The notes under the pieces were generated by a model. That model ran no database searches. It had not been told where the DNA came from and saw only the letters and a list, made by a program, of their open reading frames with translations. Below, in pieces: positions 1 through 6,675 of a stretch of 10,666 nucleotides of DNA. The stretch covers positions 1-10,666 of the forward strand of contig NZ_JBLKSS010000100.1 in NCBI RefSeq assembly GCF_047607725.1, in the 5' to 3' direction. This DNA is from JBLKSS01 sp047607725. GTDB lineage: Bacteria; Pseudomonadota; Gammaproteobacteria; Enterobacterales; Enterobacteriaceae. Within the stretch, counting starts at the first letter, position 1. Each line of letters starts with the position of its first letter. A program made the translations under genes and the position numbers.

Positions 1-94
1 ATCGCCGGATTATCCATGATCTGACAGCCGTCCCTTATAGGATGCGGGTTCACTAGGCATCGTAGTGGAACATATTCTTACCGGGCCATACAAC

Positions 95-1970
95 AAACCC
101 ACCAATAATTCAAGACGTCCTCCACGGGGCGCTTACGAAGCGACCGTCGTCTATCCGCAGCACGCAGGAATCGTTATTGCCGGCGCTGGCGACCGATGCC
201 GGCGGCCAGAGCACCTCAAAATCTAACCCCCGCCAGCGCTGCCCGCGCAGACATAAGCCGTGGCCGGGCGCACGGAACGAACTGCTGACCGATACCACCC
301 GCCAAACGCGCCGAACGCTGGCCAAACCGCCGATATGATCCTCATGGCTGTTGCTAAGGTAGATATGTTCCGGCGTCAGGCCCCGCCAGGCCAGGTAAGG
401 GAGGATTGCCGCCTTGCCCATATAGCCCTCGCGCCAGCCGGCGCCGGTGTCATACAGCAGCGTCTTGCCGTCGCGCTCAATACTTACCACCAGGCCGGGG
501 CCCACATCCAGCATATCCAGCCGCCAGCGCGGTTCGCCCGTTGCCGGCGGCCTGAGGCTGTTAAGCATCAGCACGGCCATCACCGCCATCGTCAGGGGAT
601 AAGCGCGCCACCAGCCGAATCGCCAGATGATGATGCCCCGAGCCAGCTGGCGGCGCTGATTACCAGGCCCTGGCCCGACAACGTTAACCACCCTTGTTCT
701 AGCGGCGCAAGCGGCGCCATCAAGCGACAGATCCGCCCATCGCCAGAGCTGAGCGCTCACCCCCCTTAGATCACCGGTGACGATAGCCGCCAGAATGAGC
801 TGCGTGCTAATAAACGACACCAGCGGCACCGCCCATAAATTGGCCACCAGCACCAGCGGATTGCCGCCGTGGAACAGCAAACACTGCATCGGCAGCAACA
901 GCAGGGTCATGCCCCCTGCAGATGCAGCCAGCGAATTCCGCACCACCGCCAACCCCGCCGGCAGCGGCGCCCACTGAAAGAAGAAAATCAGCGCCGCCAC
1001 CGCGGTACAGGAAAGCCACAGGCTATTGGAGAGCACTGCCAGCGGATCGGTGATGAGGATAAGCGATACGCACCACAGTAAAATTTGCCACGGACTCAGC
1101 GTGACGCCCCGCAGGCGAACGACGGTCCAAAGCGTCAGCGTCAGCAAGCCGCGCTGGGTGGGGAAATTCGCCCCGGATAGCGCCACATAGCCCGTGGCGC
1201 ATAACCAGCAGAACAGCAGCGGGCGCTCCCACGCCGATGGCGCGGGCCGGCCAAAAAAATTGCGCTCCCCGCGCCACCAGCCAGCCGAACAGCACCGCCA
1301 GGCCGATATGCAGCCCTGAAATCGCCATGAGATGAGCGATCCCGGTACGTGATAGCAACTGCCATTCACCGTCGCTTATTTCTTGGGTCGTGCCGAAGCC
1401 CAGTGCCAGCATCAGCGCCCACCAGCGCGGCTGATGCATGCTTTTGACGGCGCGATCGACCCACCGCTGGCGCAGGCCGCACCTGTCACTCAGCCGCCGT
1501 GCCCGCAGCACCCTCCCCTGCAACGGCTGGTGATTTGCCATGGCCCAATGCTGGCTATCGAATCCCCCTTGATTCATGCGCCCATGCACCGGCTGTAACG
1601 CCACCCGCAGCCGCCATTGCTGCCCGGCACACCACTACCACCGGCGGAAACACCCGCTGGCCGTTGATGTGGCTGACGCGGACGACAATGCGGGCGGGGG
1701 CATTCTCGGCCGAGAGATTAAGAGTGACCACGCGGCCTATTAAGGTCTGATTACCCTGGCTCCATGTCGTGGTTTGCACCAGCAATAGCCGAGCGTGATA
1801 GCCGCTCCAGGCCAGCATTAGCACCCCCACCGCCAGGTACTGCGCCGTGCGGCGGCCGGTCAAAAGCAGCAGCCAGCCGGCAGCCAGCACAGCGCGCCCG
1901 CCGTCGTTAGTTGCGGCAAAAACAACAGCGGCAAATTCCCCGCGATAACGGCCAGCGCCAGCGCGGTCAT
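95..1970 (-). pseudogene. ycaI: ycaI/comEC pseudogene (DNA internalization-related competence protein), multiply frameshifted
   Basis: An intact ComEC/Rec2-type protein is an inner-membrane channel for single-stranded DNA uptake, with a metallo-beta-lactamase-like C-terminal domain. Three frames on the minus strand must be joined to rebuild it. The first runs from the ATG at 1970 to about 1630 (N-terminal membrane segments). The second runs from about 1630 to about 1210-1265 and includes NQGGFDSQ and the core motif HLMAISGLHIG. The third runs from there to about 110 and includes hydrophobic helices, MLDVGPGL, LLYDTG and the metal-site motif SHEDHIGG. Near 110-130 the frame ends early. A further shift would give APVEDVLNYW, resembling the E. 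coli region just after LLTGDIE, so a small deletion and a third frameshift are likely. Beyond about 95 homology is doubtful, although the remnant may continue past the window. In E. coli this gene follows ihfB and precedes msbA. It cannot encode a functional channel. Identity is confident; the exact lesion sites are approximate. Confidence 0.9.
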
Positions 1971-1990
1971 TGACAATGGCATCGACGGAC

Positions 1991-2026
1991 CTGCCTGTTA
2001 TAGGACGCGGTAAAGAAGACAGGCAG
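1991..2026. repeat. 8-base perfect inverted repeat upstream of ycaI
   Basis: CTGCCTGT (1991-1998) and ACAGGCAG (2019-2026) are perfect inverted arms around a 20-base loop, starting about 20 bases upstream of the ycaI remnant start codon. No T-run follows on either strand, so it does not look like an intrinsic terminator. Its role is unknown. Confidence 0.45.
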
Positions 2027-2152
2027 TATCAGACGTCAGATGCGGCGAGGTCTCGCTGCAGGGGCAGGACGGGAAGCCGCGCCGCAGAAAAGTTAACGGT
2101 TTTACAGCCGGCTGGGGCAAATTGCAGTGGCGTTCCCGTCAGGTATCCGACC

Positions 2153-2560
2153 TTATGCGTCTTCTCTCGGCGGCAGCGAGGCAATGGCCGAGAGCGGCGA
2201 TGTAAGCGGTAACGACGGCGAAAGCGGCGCTAATGGCGGCCGCGGCGGCATTGCCGCAAGCAAACTTTCCACCGACTCGCTTGCCCCAATGCTATCGCTG
2301 AGCCAGCCGCTATCACCAGGCCATAACAGGCTGTCGGCGTCATCCTCTCGCACAGCGCCATCATTGCACTACAAATTGAGCAGGTGGTCACCGATGCCGC
2401 TGCTTAACACATCATCCTCATAACCGCCTACCTCGTTCGCCAGGTCCCAAAGATCAAAAAGGTCGGTATCGGCGATAGCGATCTCCCGTAACGCGTTATG
2501 GAAATCGCTTAGGCCCGGTGCCGTCAGCACCTCTTCGTGATTTATTACGTCGCAGTAGTC
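2153..2560 (-). other. Open frame continuing downstream of the SopD-like gene; no recognisable gene in 1971-2560
   Basis: The 590 bases between the ycaI remnant and the effector-like gene hold no gene I recognise. The effector's own frame stays open after its TGA (2561-2563) for 63 codons to a TAG (2369-2371), and then for 71 codons to a TAA (2153-2155). The first block is acidic and plausible as protein (for example LFDLWDLANEVGGYEDD). The second is low-complexity, rich in Ser, Pro and Leu. Either an ancestral C-terminal extension was cut off by nonsense mutations, or this is a chance open frame in G+C-rich DNA. A plus-strand open frame at 2127-2423 covers the same low-complexity tract and is probably its shadow. 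In 1971-2152 I see only one inverted repeat. Confidence 0.4.
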
Positions 2561-3412
2561 TCACTTGAGGGGGGGCGTTAGCGCTCTGAGCACCCTATCG
2601 TCTTTGCTCCGGTATCCCTCCTCCAGCAAGGCATCCCAATCCGTATACCGTCTACTTGCCAATTTCTCGCGCAATGTCTCGTCGCCATCTCGCCTCGCCG
2701 CGGCGTTTGCGTCGGAAATAGAGATTCGGTTACCGTCTTTGAATACCACGTCGAAGGAAATTCCGTACTTATAATTGTTAATTTTTTCCAGATTTTCCAG
2801 ACGGTATTCGCGCGTCTGGAGTTTATCCATTAATAGGTCCAAATCCTTGTGTTTAACGCCAAACAGGCGGGATAGCGACGCTTTTTTATAAAGGGGTAAA
2901 TAGTGCATGTCGCCATCGGCCTGAAGATTCAACTGTTGGTAAACCGCATCCTCCATTTTCATGCGAAGGTTTGCCGCATGAAATAAAGGCAGTGGGTCCG
3001 CGTCCCCGTTTCTGCTCTTTGCAAATACATTGTCGCACTGGAATAAGGTCTGGCCATTGACCTTCAGCCTGTAGCCCCAGTCATACTGTGCGGTTGGGGC
3101 TAGGATCTGAAGCTGGAATTGACTTTGGTATTCCGGTAACGCCAGCCGCCTTAGCTGGATGAATTTCTCCAGACGGCGGTATTCTGGCATCTCCGTTGCG
3201 CCATGTTGGCTTTCCTGTAGGCTATGAAATAGCGCAATGATCTCTTTTTTTTTTTGCGTTCCCCCTCTGAACCAATCAATAATGCCACTGACAAATTCAG
3301 CAATATTATTGATCCGCGTTGCCTCCTGTACGTTATTGGCATTTAGCACTTGCGCTACTTTCTGGTCGCTGAGCAAGATATGTCGATTAGACATTGAAAA
3401 AACGATGAGCAT
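2561..3412 (-). CDS. Putative SopD-like type III secretion effector
   Basis: The 283-residue product is probably injected into host cells by a type III secretion system. Compared from memory with Salmonella SopD (about 317 residues), it is collinear. Asn-Arg-His lies at residues 9-11 in both, followed 20 residues later by Glu-Ala. A short basic stretch (DWFRGGTQKKKE, residues 46-57) matches SopD's WDRFKDCFRTHKK region. FIQLRRLALPEYQSQF parallels SopD FTQLKEYANPSQQDRF. VNGQTLFQCDNV parallels IDGKVIDKCNL. Near the C terminus, WDALLEEGYRSKDD parallels IDAILRRIYRSHNN. No signal peptide or membrane segment is evident. The ATG at 3412 is preferred over the GTG at 3418 because it has GAGG five bases upstream and restores the SopD N-terminal spacing. 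The gene lies between ihfB and ycaI, adjacent in E. coli, so it was inserted in this lineage. An 11-A run interrupts codons 53-56. The SopD assignment is inference; its biochemical activity (SopD acts on host Rab GTPases and membranes) need not be conserved. Confidence 0.65.
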   Translation of the reverse strand: MLIVFSMSNRHILLSDQKVAQVLNANNVQEATRINNIAEFVSGIIDWFRGGTQKKKEIIALFHSLQESQHGATEMPEYRRLEKFIQLRRLALPEYQSQFQLQILAPTAQYDWGYRLKVNGQTLFQCDNVFAKSRNGDADPLPLFHAANLRMKMEDAVYQQLNLQADGDMHYLPLYKKASLSRLFGVKHKDLDLLMDKLQTREYRLENLEKINNYKYGISFDVVFKDGNRISISDANAAARRDGDETLREKLASRRYTDWDALLEEGYRSKDDRVLRALTPPLK

Positions 3413-3417
3413 CTTCA

Positions 3418-3421
3418 CCTC
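3418..3421 (-). promoter_or_regulatory. Ribosome binding site deciding the start of the SopD-like gene
   Basis: On the minus strand GAGG is followed by TGAAG and then ATG (3412), a good five-base spacing. The upstream GTG at 3418 overlaps this site and so is unlikely to be the start. The internal Met at codon 7 has no such site. Confidence 0.6.
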
Positions 3422-3528
3422 GTAAGACGGTTAATCATGAACGTCGCCCGGTATGCCCCACCCAATAATCTTGTAGGTAACCGTTAACAGGCCGCAGCGG
3501 GACGATGTCCGGCATCAACCGCGGCATG

Positions 3529-3552
3529 TGTCTAGCCCTTAGGTGTTAGACA
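3529..3552. repeat. TGTCTA/TAGACA inverted repeat upstream of the SopD-like gene
   Basis: Perfect 6-base arms at 3529-3534 and 3547-3552 are separated by 12 bases, about 115-140 bases upstream of the effector-like start codon. The spacing would suit a dimeric regulator's operator, but I cannot tie it to a known protein. No convincing -10/-35 pair was found in 3423-3600. Confidence 0.3.
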
Positions 3553-3652
3553 TCGGCTGAATCAATACCGGCTTTAACTACCCCTACAGCATATCGGTAC
3601 CGCTCGCTGTTTTCCTATCGGCCGTTGACCCGATCTCCGGCGGCCTGGAGGC

Positions 3653-3679
3653 AAAAAAAAACCCCATAAAGGGGCTTTT
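3653..3679 (-). terminator. Rho-independent terminator of ihfB
   Basis: Read on the minus strand, AAAAGCCCC-TTTAT-GGGG is followed by nine T (3661-3653). The CCCC/GGGG stem has a five-base loop and can be extended by A-T pairs. It lies about 40 bases after the ihfB stop and closes the serC-to-ihfB block, which separates that block's transcription from the SopD-like gene. Confidence 0.85.
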
Positions 3680-3716
3680 CAGGTTTGCAATAACATTGGC
3701 CGCCGGGCCGCGGCAG

Positions 3717-4001
3717 TTAGCCGTAGATGTTGGCGCGATCGCGCAACTCTTTGCCCGGTTTAAAATGCGGAACATATTTGCCTTCCAGCTCCACCTTATC
3801 ACCGGTTTTCGGGTTGCGGCCGACGCGCGGGGCACGGTAGTGAAGAGAAAAACTGCCGAAACCGCGGATTTCGATGCGCTCGCCGCTGGCGAGCGTCGTC
3901 GCCATATGCTCAAGAATCTCTTTCACTGCATCCTCAACCACTTTTGCCTGGATATGAGCGTGCTGGCCGGCTAGTCTTTCGATAAGCTCGGACTTGGTCA
4001 T
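3717..4001 (-). CDS. ihfB: Integration host factor beta subunit
   Basis: With IhfA, this small protein forms IHF, a sequence-specific nucleoid protein that bends DNA by roughly 160 degrees for recombination, replication and promoter architecture. The product is 94 residues, the usual length, and nearly identical in layout to E. coli IhfB: the MTKSELIERL start, ERIEIRGFGSF (residues 41-51), the beta-arm motif GRNPKTG (61-67, intercalating Pro64), and the ending KELRDRANIYG. The start is supported by GGAGG at 4006-4010, four bases upstream. It lies 92 bases after rpsA, as in E. coli, and is followed by a strong terminator. A small stem-loop (GCTCT/AGAGC, 4022-4036) lies just upstream of its ribosome site. 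The gene is intact with no missing key residues. Confidence 0.98.
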   Translation of the reverse strand: MTKSELIERLAGQHAHIQAKVVEDAVKEILEHMATTLASGERIEIRGFGSFSLHYRAPRVGRNPKTGDKVELEGKYVPHFKPGKELRDRANIYG

Positions 4002-4061
4002 AATTCCTCCAAGTTTACGCGGCTCTCTTCAAGAGCAGCATAACAACTTAACTACCGTCCA

Positions 4062-4083
4062 GGAGCAGAGTCGCCTCCGCTCC
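4062..4083 (-). other. Stem-loop immediately after rpsA
   Basis: On the minus strand, a 9-base stem (GGAGCGGAG with CTCTGCTCC, including one G-T pair) closes a GCGA loop of the stable GNRA type, five bases after the last of three tandem stop codons. No T-run follows, so it looks more like an mRNA 3'-end or processing structure than a terminator. Transcription could continue into ihfB. Confidence 0.55.
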
Positions 4084-4093
4084 CCCGTTATTA

Positions 4094-5770
4094 TTACTCG
4101 CCTTTGGTCGCCGCTTTAAAGGCTTCAGCCATTGCATTGGAGAAGTTGCCTTCTTCCTGCTTGTTGTTCACGGTGCTGATGGCTTCTTTCTCGTCCGCCT
4201 CGTCCTTGGCACGAACGGACAGGCTGACAACGCGGTTTTTGCGATCGACGCCGGTGAATTTAGCTTCCACATCGTCGCCGACGTTCAGGACCAGCGTAGC
4301 GTCTTCCACGCGGTCGCGCGAAGCTTCAGAGGCGCGCAGATAACCTTCCACGCCACCCGCTAATTCAACTGTAGCACCTTTTGCGTCAACTGCTGTGACT
4401 TTACCGGTAACAATAGCTCCTTTCTTGTTCAAAGACAGGTAGTTATTGAACTGATCTTCAGCCAGCTGCTTCACGCCCAGGGAGATACGCTCGCGCTCTG
4501 CGTCAACCTGCAGAACCACGGCTGCGATTTCGTCACCCTTCTTGTATTCGCGCACGGCTTCTTCGCCGGCCACGTTCCAAGAGATGTCGGACAGATGAAC
4601 CAGACCGTCGATGCCGCCGTCCAGGCCGATGAAGATACCGAAGTCGGTGATCGACTTGATTTTGCCTTCAACGCGATCGCCCTTGTTATGGGTTTCAGCG
4701 AACTGCTGCCACGGATTGGCTTTGCACTGCTTCAGGCCCAGGGAGATACGACGACGCTCTTCGTCGATGTCCAGCACCATGACTTCCACCACGTCGCCCA
4801 CGTTAACCACTTTGGACGGATGAATGTTCTTGTTGGTCCAGTCCATTTCGGAAACGTGCACCAAGCCTTCAACGCCTTCTTCGATTTCAACGAAGCAGCC
4901 GTAGTCGGTCAGGTTGGTCACGCGGCCGGTCAGGCGGGTGCCTTCCGGGTAACGTTTCGCGATAGCGACCCACGGATCTTCGCCCAGCTGTTTCAGGCCC
5001 AGGGAGACACGGGTACGCTCACGATCGAATTTCAGTACTTTAACGGTGATTTCGTCGCCAACATTCACGATTTCGCTCGGATGCTTCACGCGCTTCCAGG
5101 CCATATCGGTAATGTGCAGCAGGCCGTCAACGCCGCCCAGATCAACGAAGGCTCCGTAGTCGGTCAGGTTCTTTACGATACCCTTGACTTCCATGCCTTC
5201 CTGCAGGTTTTCCAGCAGTTGATCGCGCTCGGCGCTGTTTTCGGATTCGATAACGGCACGACGGGAAACCACAACGTTGTTGCGTTTCTGATCCAGCTTG
5301 ATCACTTTAAACTCAAGCTCTTTGCCTTCCAGATGCAGGGTGTCGCGAACCGGACGCACGTCGACCAGAGAACCCGGCAGGAACGCACGGATACCGTTCA
5401 GTTCTACGGTGAAACCGCCTTTGACTTTCCCGTTGATAACGCCGATCACGGTGGCCGCTTCTTCGTACGCTTTTTCCAGCATCAGCCAGGCTTCGTGGCG
5501 CTTGGCTTTTTCACGGGACAGCAGCGTTTCGCCGAAACCGTCTTCGACTGCATCCAGAGCGACGTCAACCTGATCGCCCACTTCGATTTCCAGCTCGCCC
5601 TGGGCGTTGCGGAACTGCTCGAGAGGAATGGCGGATTCGGATTTCAGGCCGGCGTCAACCAGAACCACGTCTTTCGCGATGGACACAACGGTACCGCGAA
5701 CGATGGAACCCGGACGGGTTTCGATTTCTTTCAGGGATTCTTCAAAGAGTTGAGCAAAAGATTCTGTCAT
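4094..5770 (-). CDS. rpsA: 30S ribosomal protein S1
   Basis: S1 is the largest small-subunit protein. It recruits mRNA with weak Shine-Dalgarno sequences to the ribosome, and is also a subunit of phage Q-beta replicase. The product is 558 residues against 557 in E. coli. It starts MTESFAQLFEESLKEIETRPG and contains six S1 (OB-fold) repeats at roughly residues 21-87, 105-171, 192-260, 277-347, 364-434 and 451-520. The characteristic G-x-V-x-x-(I/L)-T-D-(Y/F)-G motifs are clear in repeats 3-5 (NLTDYGAFVDL, NLTDYGCFVEI, SITDFGIFIGL), and each repeat ends with a VSLGLKQ-like segment. Repeats 1-2 are the ribosome-anchoring ones. The start lacks a strong Shine-Dalgarno (only GAAG about 12 bases upstream), as known for autoregulated enterobacterial rpsA. 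The gene ends with three consecutive TAA codons. It is intact. Confidence 0.98.
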   Translation of the reverse strand: MTESFAQLFEESLKEIETRPGSIVRGTVVSIAKDVVLVDAGLKSESAIPLEQFRNAQGELEIEVGDQVDVALDAVEDGFGETLLSREKAKRHEAWLMLEKAYEEAATVIGVINGKVKGGFTVELNGIRAFLPGSLVDVRPVRDTLHLEGKELEFKVIKLDQKRNNVVVSRRAVIESENSAERDQLLENLQEGMEVKGIVKNLTDYGAFVDLGGVDGLLHITDMAWKRVKHPSEIVNVGDEITVKVLKFDRERTRVSLGLKQLGEDPWVAIAKRYPEGTRLTGRVTNLTDYGCFVEIEEGVEGLVHVSEMDWTNKNIHPSKVVNVGDVVEVMVLDIDEERRRISLGLKQCKANPWQQFAETHNKGDRVEGKIKSITDFGIFIGLDGGIDGLVHLSDISWNVAGEEAVREYKKGDEIAAVVLQVDAERERISLGVKQLAEDQFNNYLSLNKKGAIVTGKVTAVDAKGATVELAGGVEGYLRASEASRDRVEDATLVLNVGDDVEAKFTGVDRKNRVVSLSVRAKDEADEKEAISTVNNKQEEGNFSNAMAEAFKAATKGE

Positions 5771-5884
5771 ATTTGATAATCTTCAGATTTTTTGATTAAC
5801 GTCCATCCGGCATCCTGCTTGATGGGGTTGTTATACACGCCTCGCTGCCTTTCCTCGCTGCGGGGTAATTTAATGACGATATCG
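5771..5884 (-). promoter_or_regulatory. rpsA leader/promoter region
   Basis: This 114-base cmk-rpsA spacer has a -10-like TATAAC (5835-5830, minus strand) without a good -35. It contains several GGA motifs in potentially folded segments (GCAGCGAGGAAAGGCAGC, CATCAAGCAGGATG) and a degenerate GAAG ribosome site. In E. coli the structured rpsA leader with GGA loops mediates S1 autoregulation. That this leader does the same is inference. A 10-base palindrome, ACGATATCGT (5876-5885), abuts the cmk stop. Confidence 0.55.
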
Positions 5885-6568
5885 TTACGATAGCGCCAGA
5901 ATCTGCCTGGCGCGCGCCAGCGCTTTGGCTATCACTTCATCGATAGTCAGGCGGGTAGAGTCAAGCACCAGCGCGTCAGCCGCCGGCACCAATGGAGCTA
6001 CCGCGCGATTGCGATCGCGATCGTCACGTTCTTTTATCTCGGATAAAAGGCGTTCAAAGTTAACACTAAAGCCCTTTTCCTGCAACTGCCGCATGCGGCG
6101 GTGCGCCCTTTCTTCCGACGACGCGTCCAGAAAGATTTTCACCGGCGCATCGGGAAACACCACGGTTCCCATGTCGCGGCCATCGGCGATGAGGCCCGGC
6201 GCGGCGCGAAACGCGCGCTGACGCCGCAGCAGCGCTTCACGCACACGCGGAAACGCTGCGATTTGCGATGCGGTGTTGCCAACGCTCTCGTTGCGAATGG
6301 CCTGGCTGACGTCTTCCCCCTCTAGCACCACTTTCAACTGACCCTGTTCGACCTCGAAGCGGACATCGAGATGAGCGGCGAGCGGCACCAACGCCTCCTC
6401 GCTATCGATAACCACCTGGTGATGCAGGGCCGCCAGCGCCAACACCCGGTAGATCGCGCCGGAATCCAGTAAATGCCATTGTAACGCTTCCGCCAACGCT
6501 TTGCAGAGCGTCCCCTTCCCTGCACCGCTCGGTCCATCGATGGTGATTACCGGAGCTATAACCGTCAT
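5885..6568 (-). CDS. cmk: Cytidylate kinase (CMP/dCMP kinase)
   Basis: Cytoplasmic Cmk phosphorylates CMP and dCMP with ATP, recycling nucleotides from RNA turnover and feeding CTP and dCTP pools. Starting at the ATG at 6568 the product is 227 residues, exactly the E. coli length, beginning MTVIAPVITIDGPSGAGKGT. The Walker A P-loop is GPSGAGKGT (residues 12-20, Lys18). Other family signatures are LLDSGAIYRVLA, IADGRDMGTVVFPDAP and the lid-type segment ERDDRDRNRAVAPL. AAGGAG lies about seven bases before this ATG. Upstream in-frame codons would add an N-terminal extension unlike the family, so they are rejected. The gene follows aroA by 107 bases; in E. coli ycaL lies in between, and it is absent here. 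It precedes rpsA as in other enterics. It is intact. Confidence 0.97.
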   Translation of the reverse strand: MTVIAPVITIDGPSGAGKGTLCKALAEALQWHLLDSGAIYRVLALAALHHQVVIDSEEALVPLAAHLDVRFEVEQGQLKVVLEGEDVSQAIRNESVGNTASQIAAFPRVREALLRRQRAFRAAPGLIADGRDMGTVVFPDAPVKIFLDASSEERAHRRMRQLQEKGFSVNFERLLSEIKERDDRDRNRAVAPLVPAADALVLDSTRLTIDEVIAKALARARQILALS

Positions 6569-6633
6569 TGTCTTCTCCTTTAAGCGCAACGGGTGTGAAA
6601 GCATAAGGGATCCCTGAGGCTTCATTACGCGTC

Positions 6634-6662
6634 ATTATACCCTTCATTAAGCGTAAACGTTA
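6634..6662 (-). promoter_or_regulatory. Candidate cmk promoter
   Basis: A perfect -10 hexamer TATAAT (6639-6634, minus strand) lies about 65 bases upstream of cmk. The best hexamer 17 bases further upstream is TAACGT, a weak -35. Two copies of TAATGAAG flank the -10. The exact -10 makes a promoter likely, but no start site can be shown. Confidence 0.55.
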
Positions 6663-6675
6663 CTCTTGCCCGTTA

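Noticed and set aside
260..769. 169-codon plus-strand open frame opposite ycaI
   Set aside because: It lies entirely over the ycaI remnant, whose translated motifs are unmistakable on the minus strand.
35..2010. TTATAGGAYGCGG (13 bases, one mismatch) at 35-47 and 1998-2010, direct copies flanking the ycaI remnant
   Set aside because: A 13-base match with one mismatch is expected several times by chance in 10 kb, and no IS end or duplication structure accompanies it.
2127..2423. 98-codon plus-strand Ser/Gly-rich open frame
   Set aside because: Low-complexity and opposite another open frame, with no ribosome site or family resemblance. It cannot be supported as a gene.
4595..5776. 393-codon plus-strand open frame opposite rpsA
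   Set aside because: It is the antisense shadow of rpsA. Codon bias of the real gene keeps the opposite frame open, and the translation has no recognisable domain.
6569..6625. N-terminal extension of cmk from an upstream start
   Set aside because: It would place 19 non-family residues before MTVIAPV. The ATG at 6568 has a good AAGGAG site and gives the exact E. coli length.
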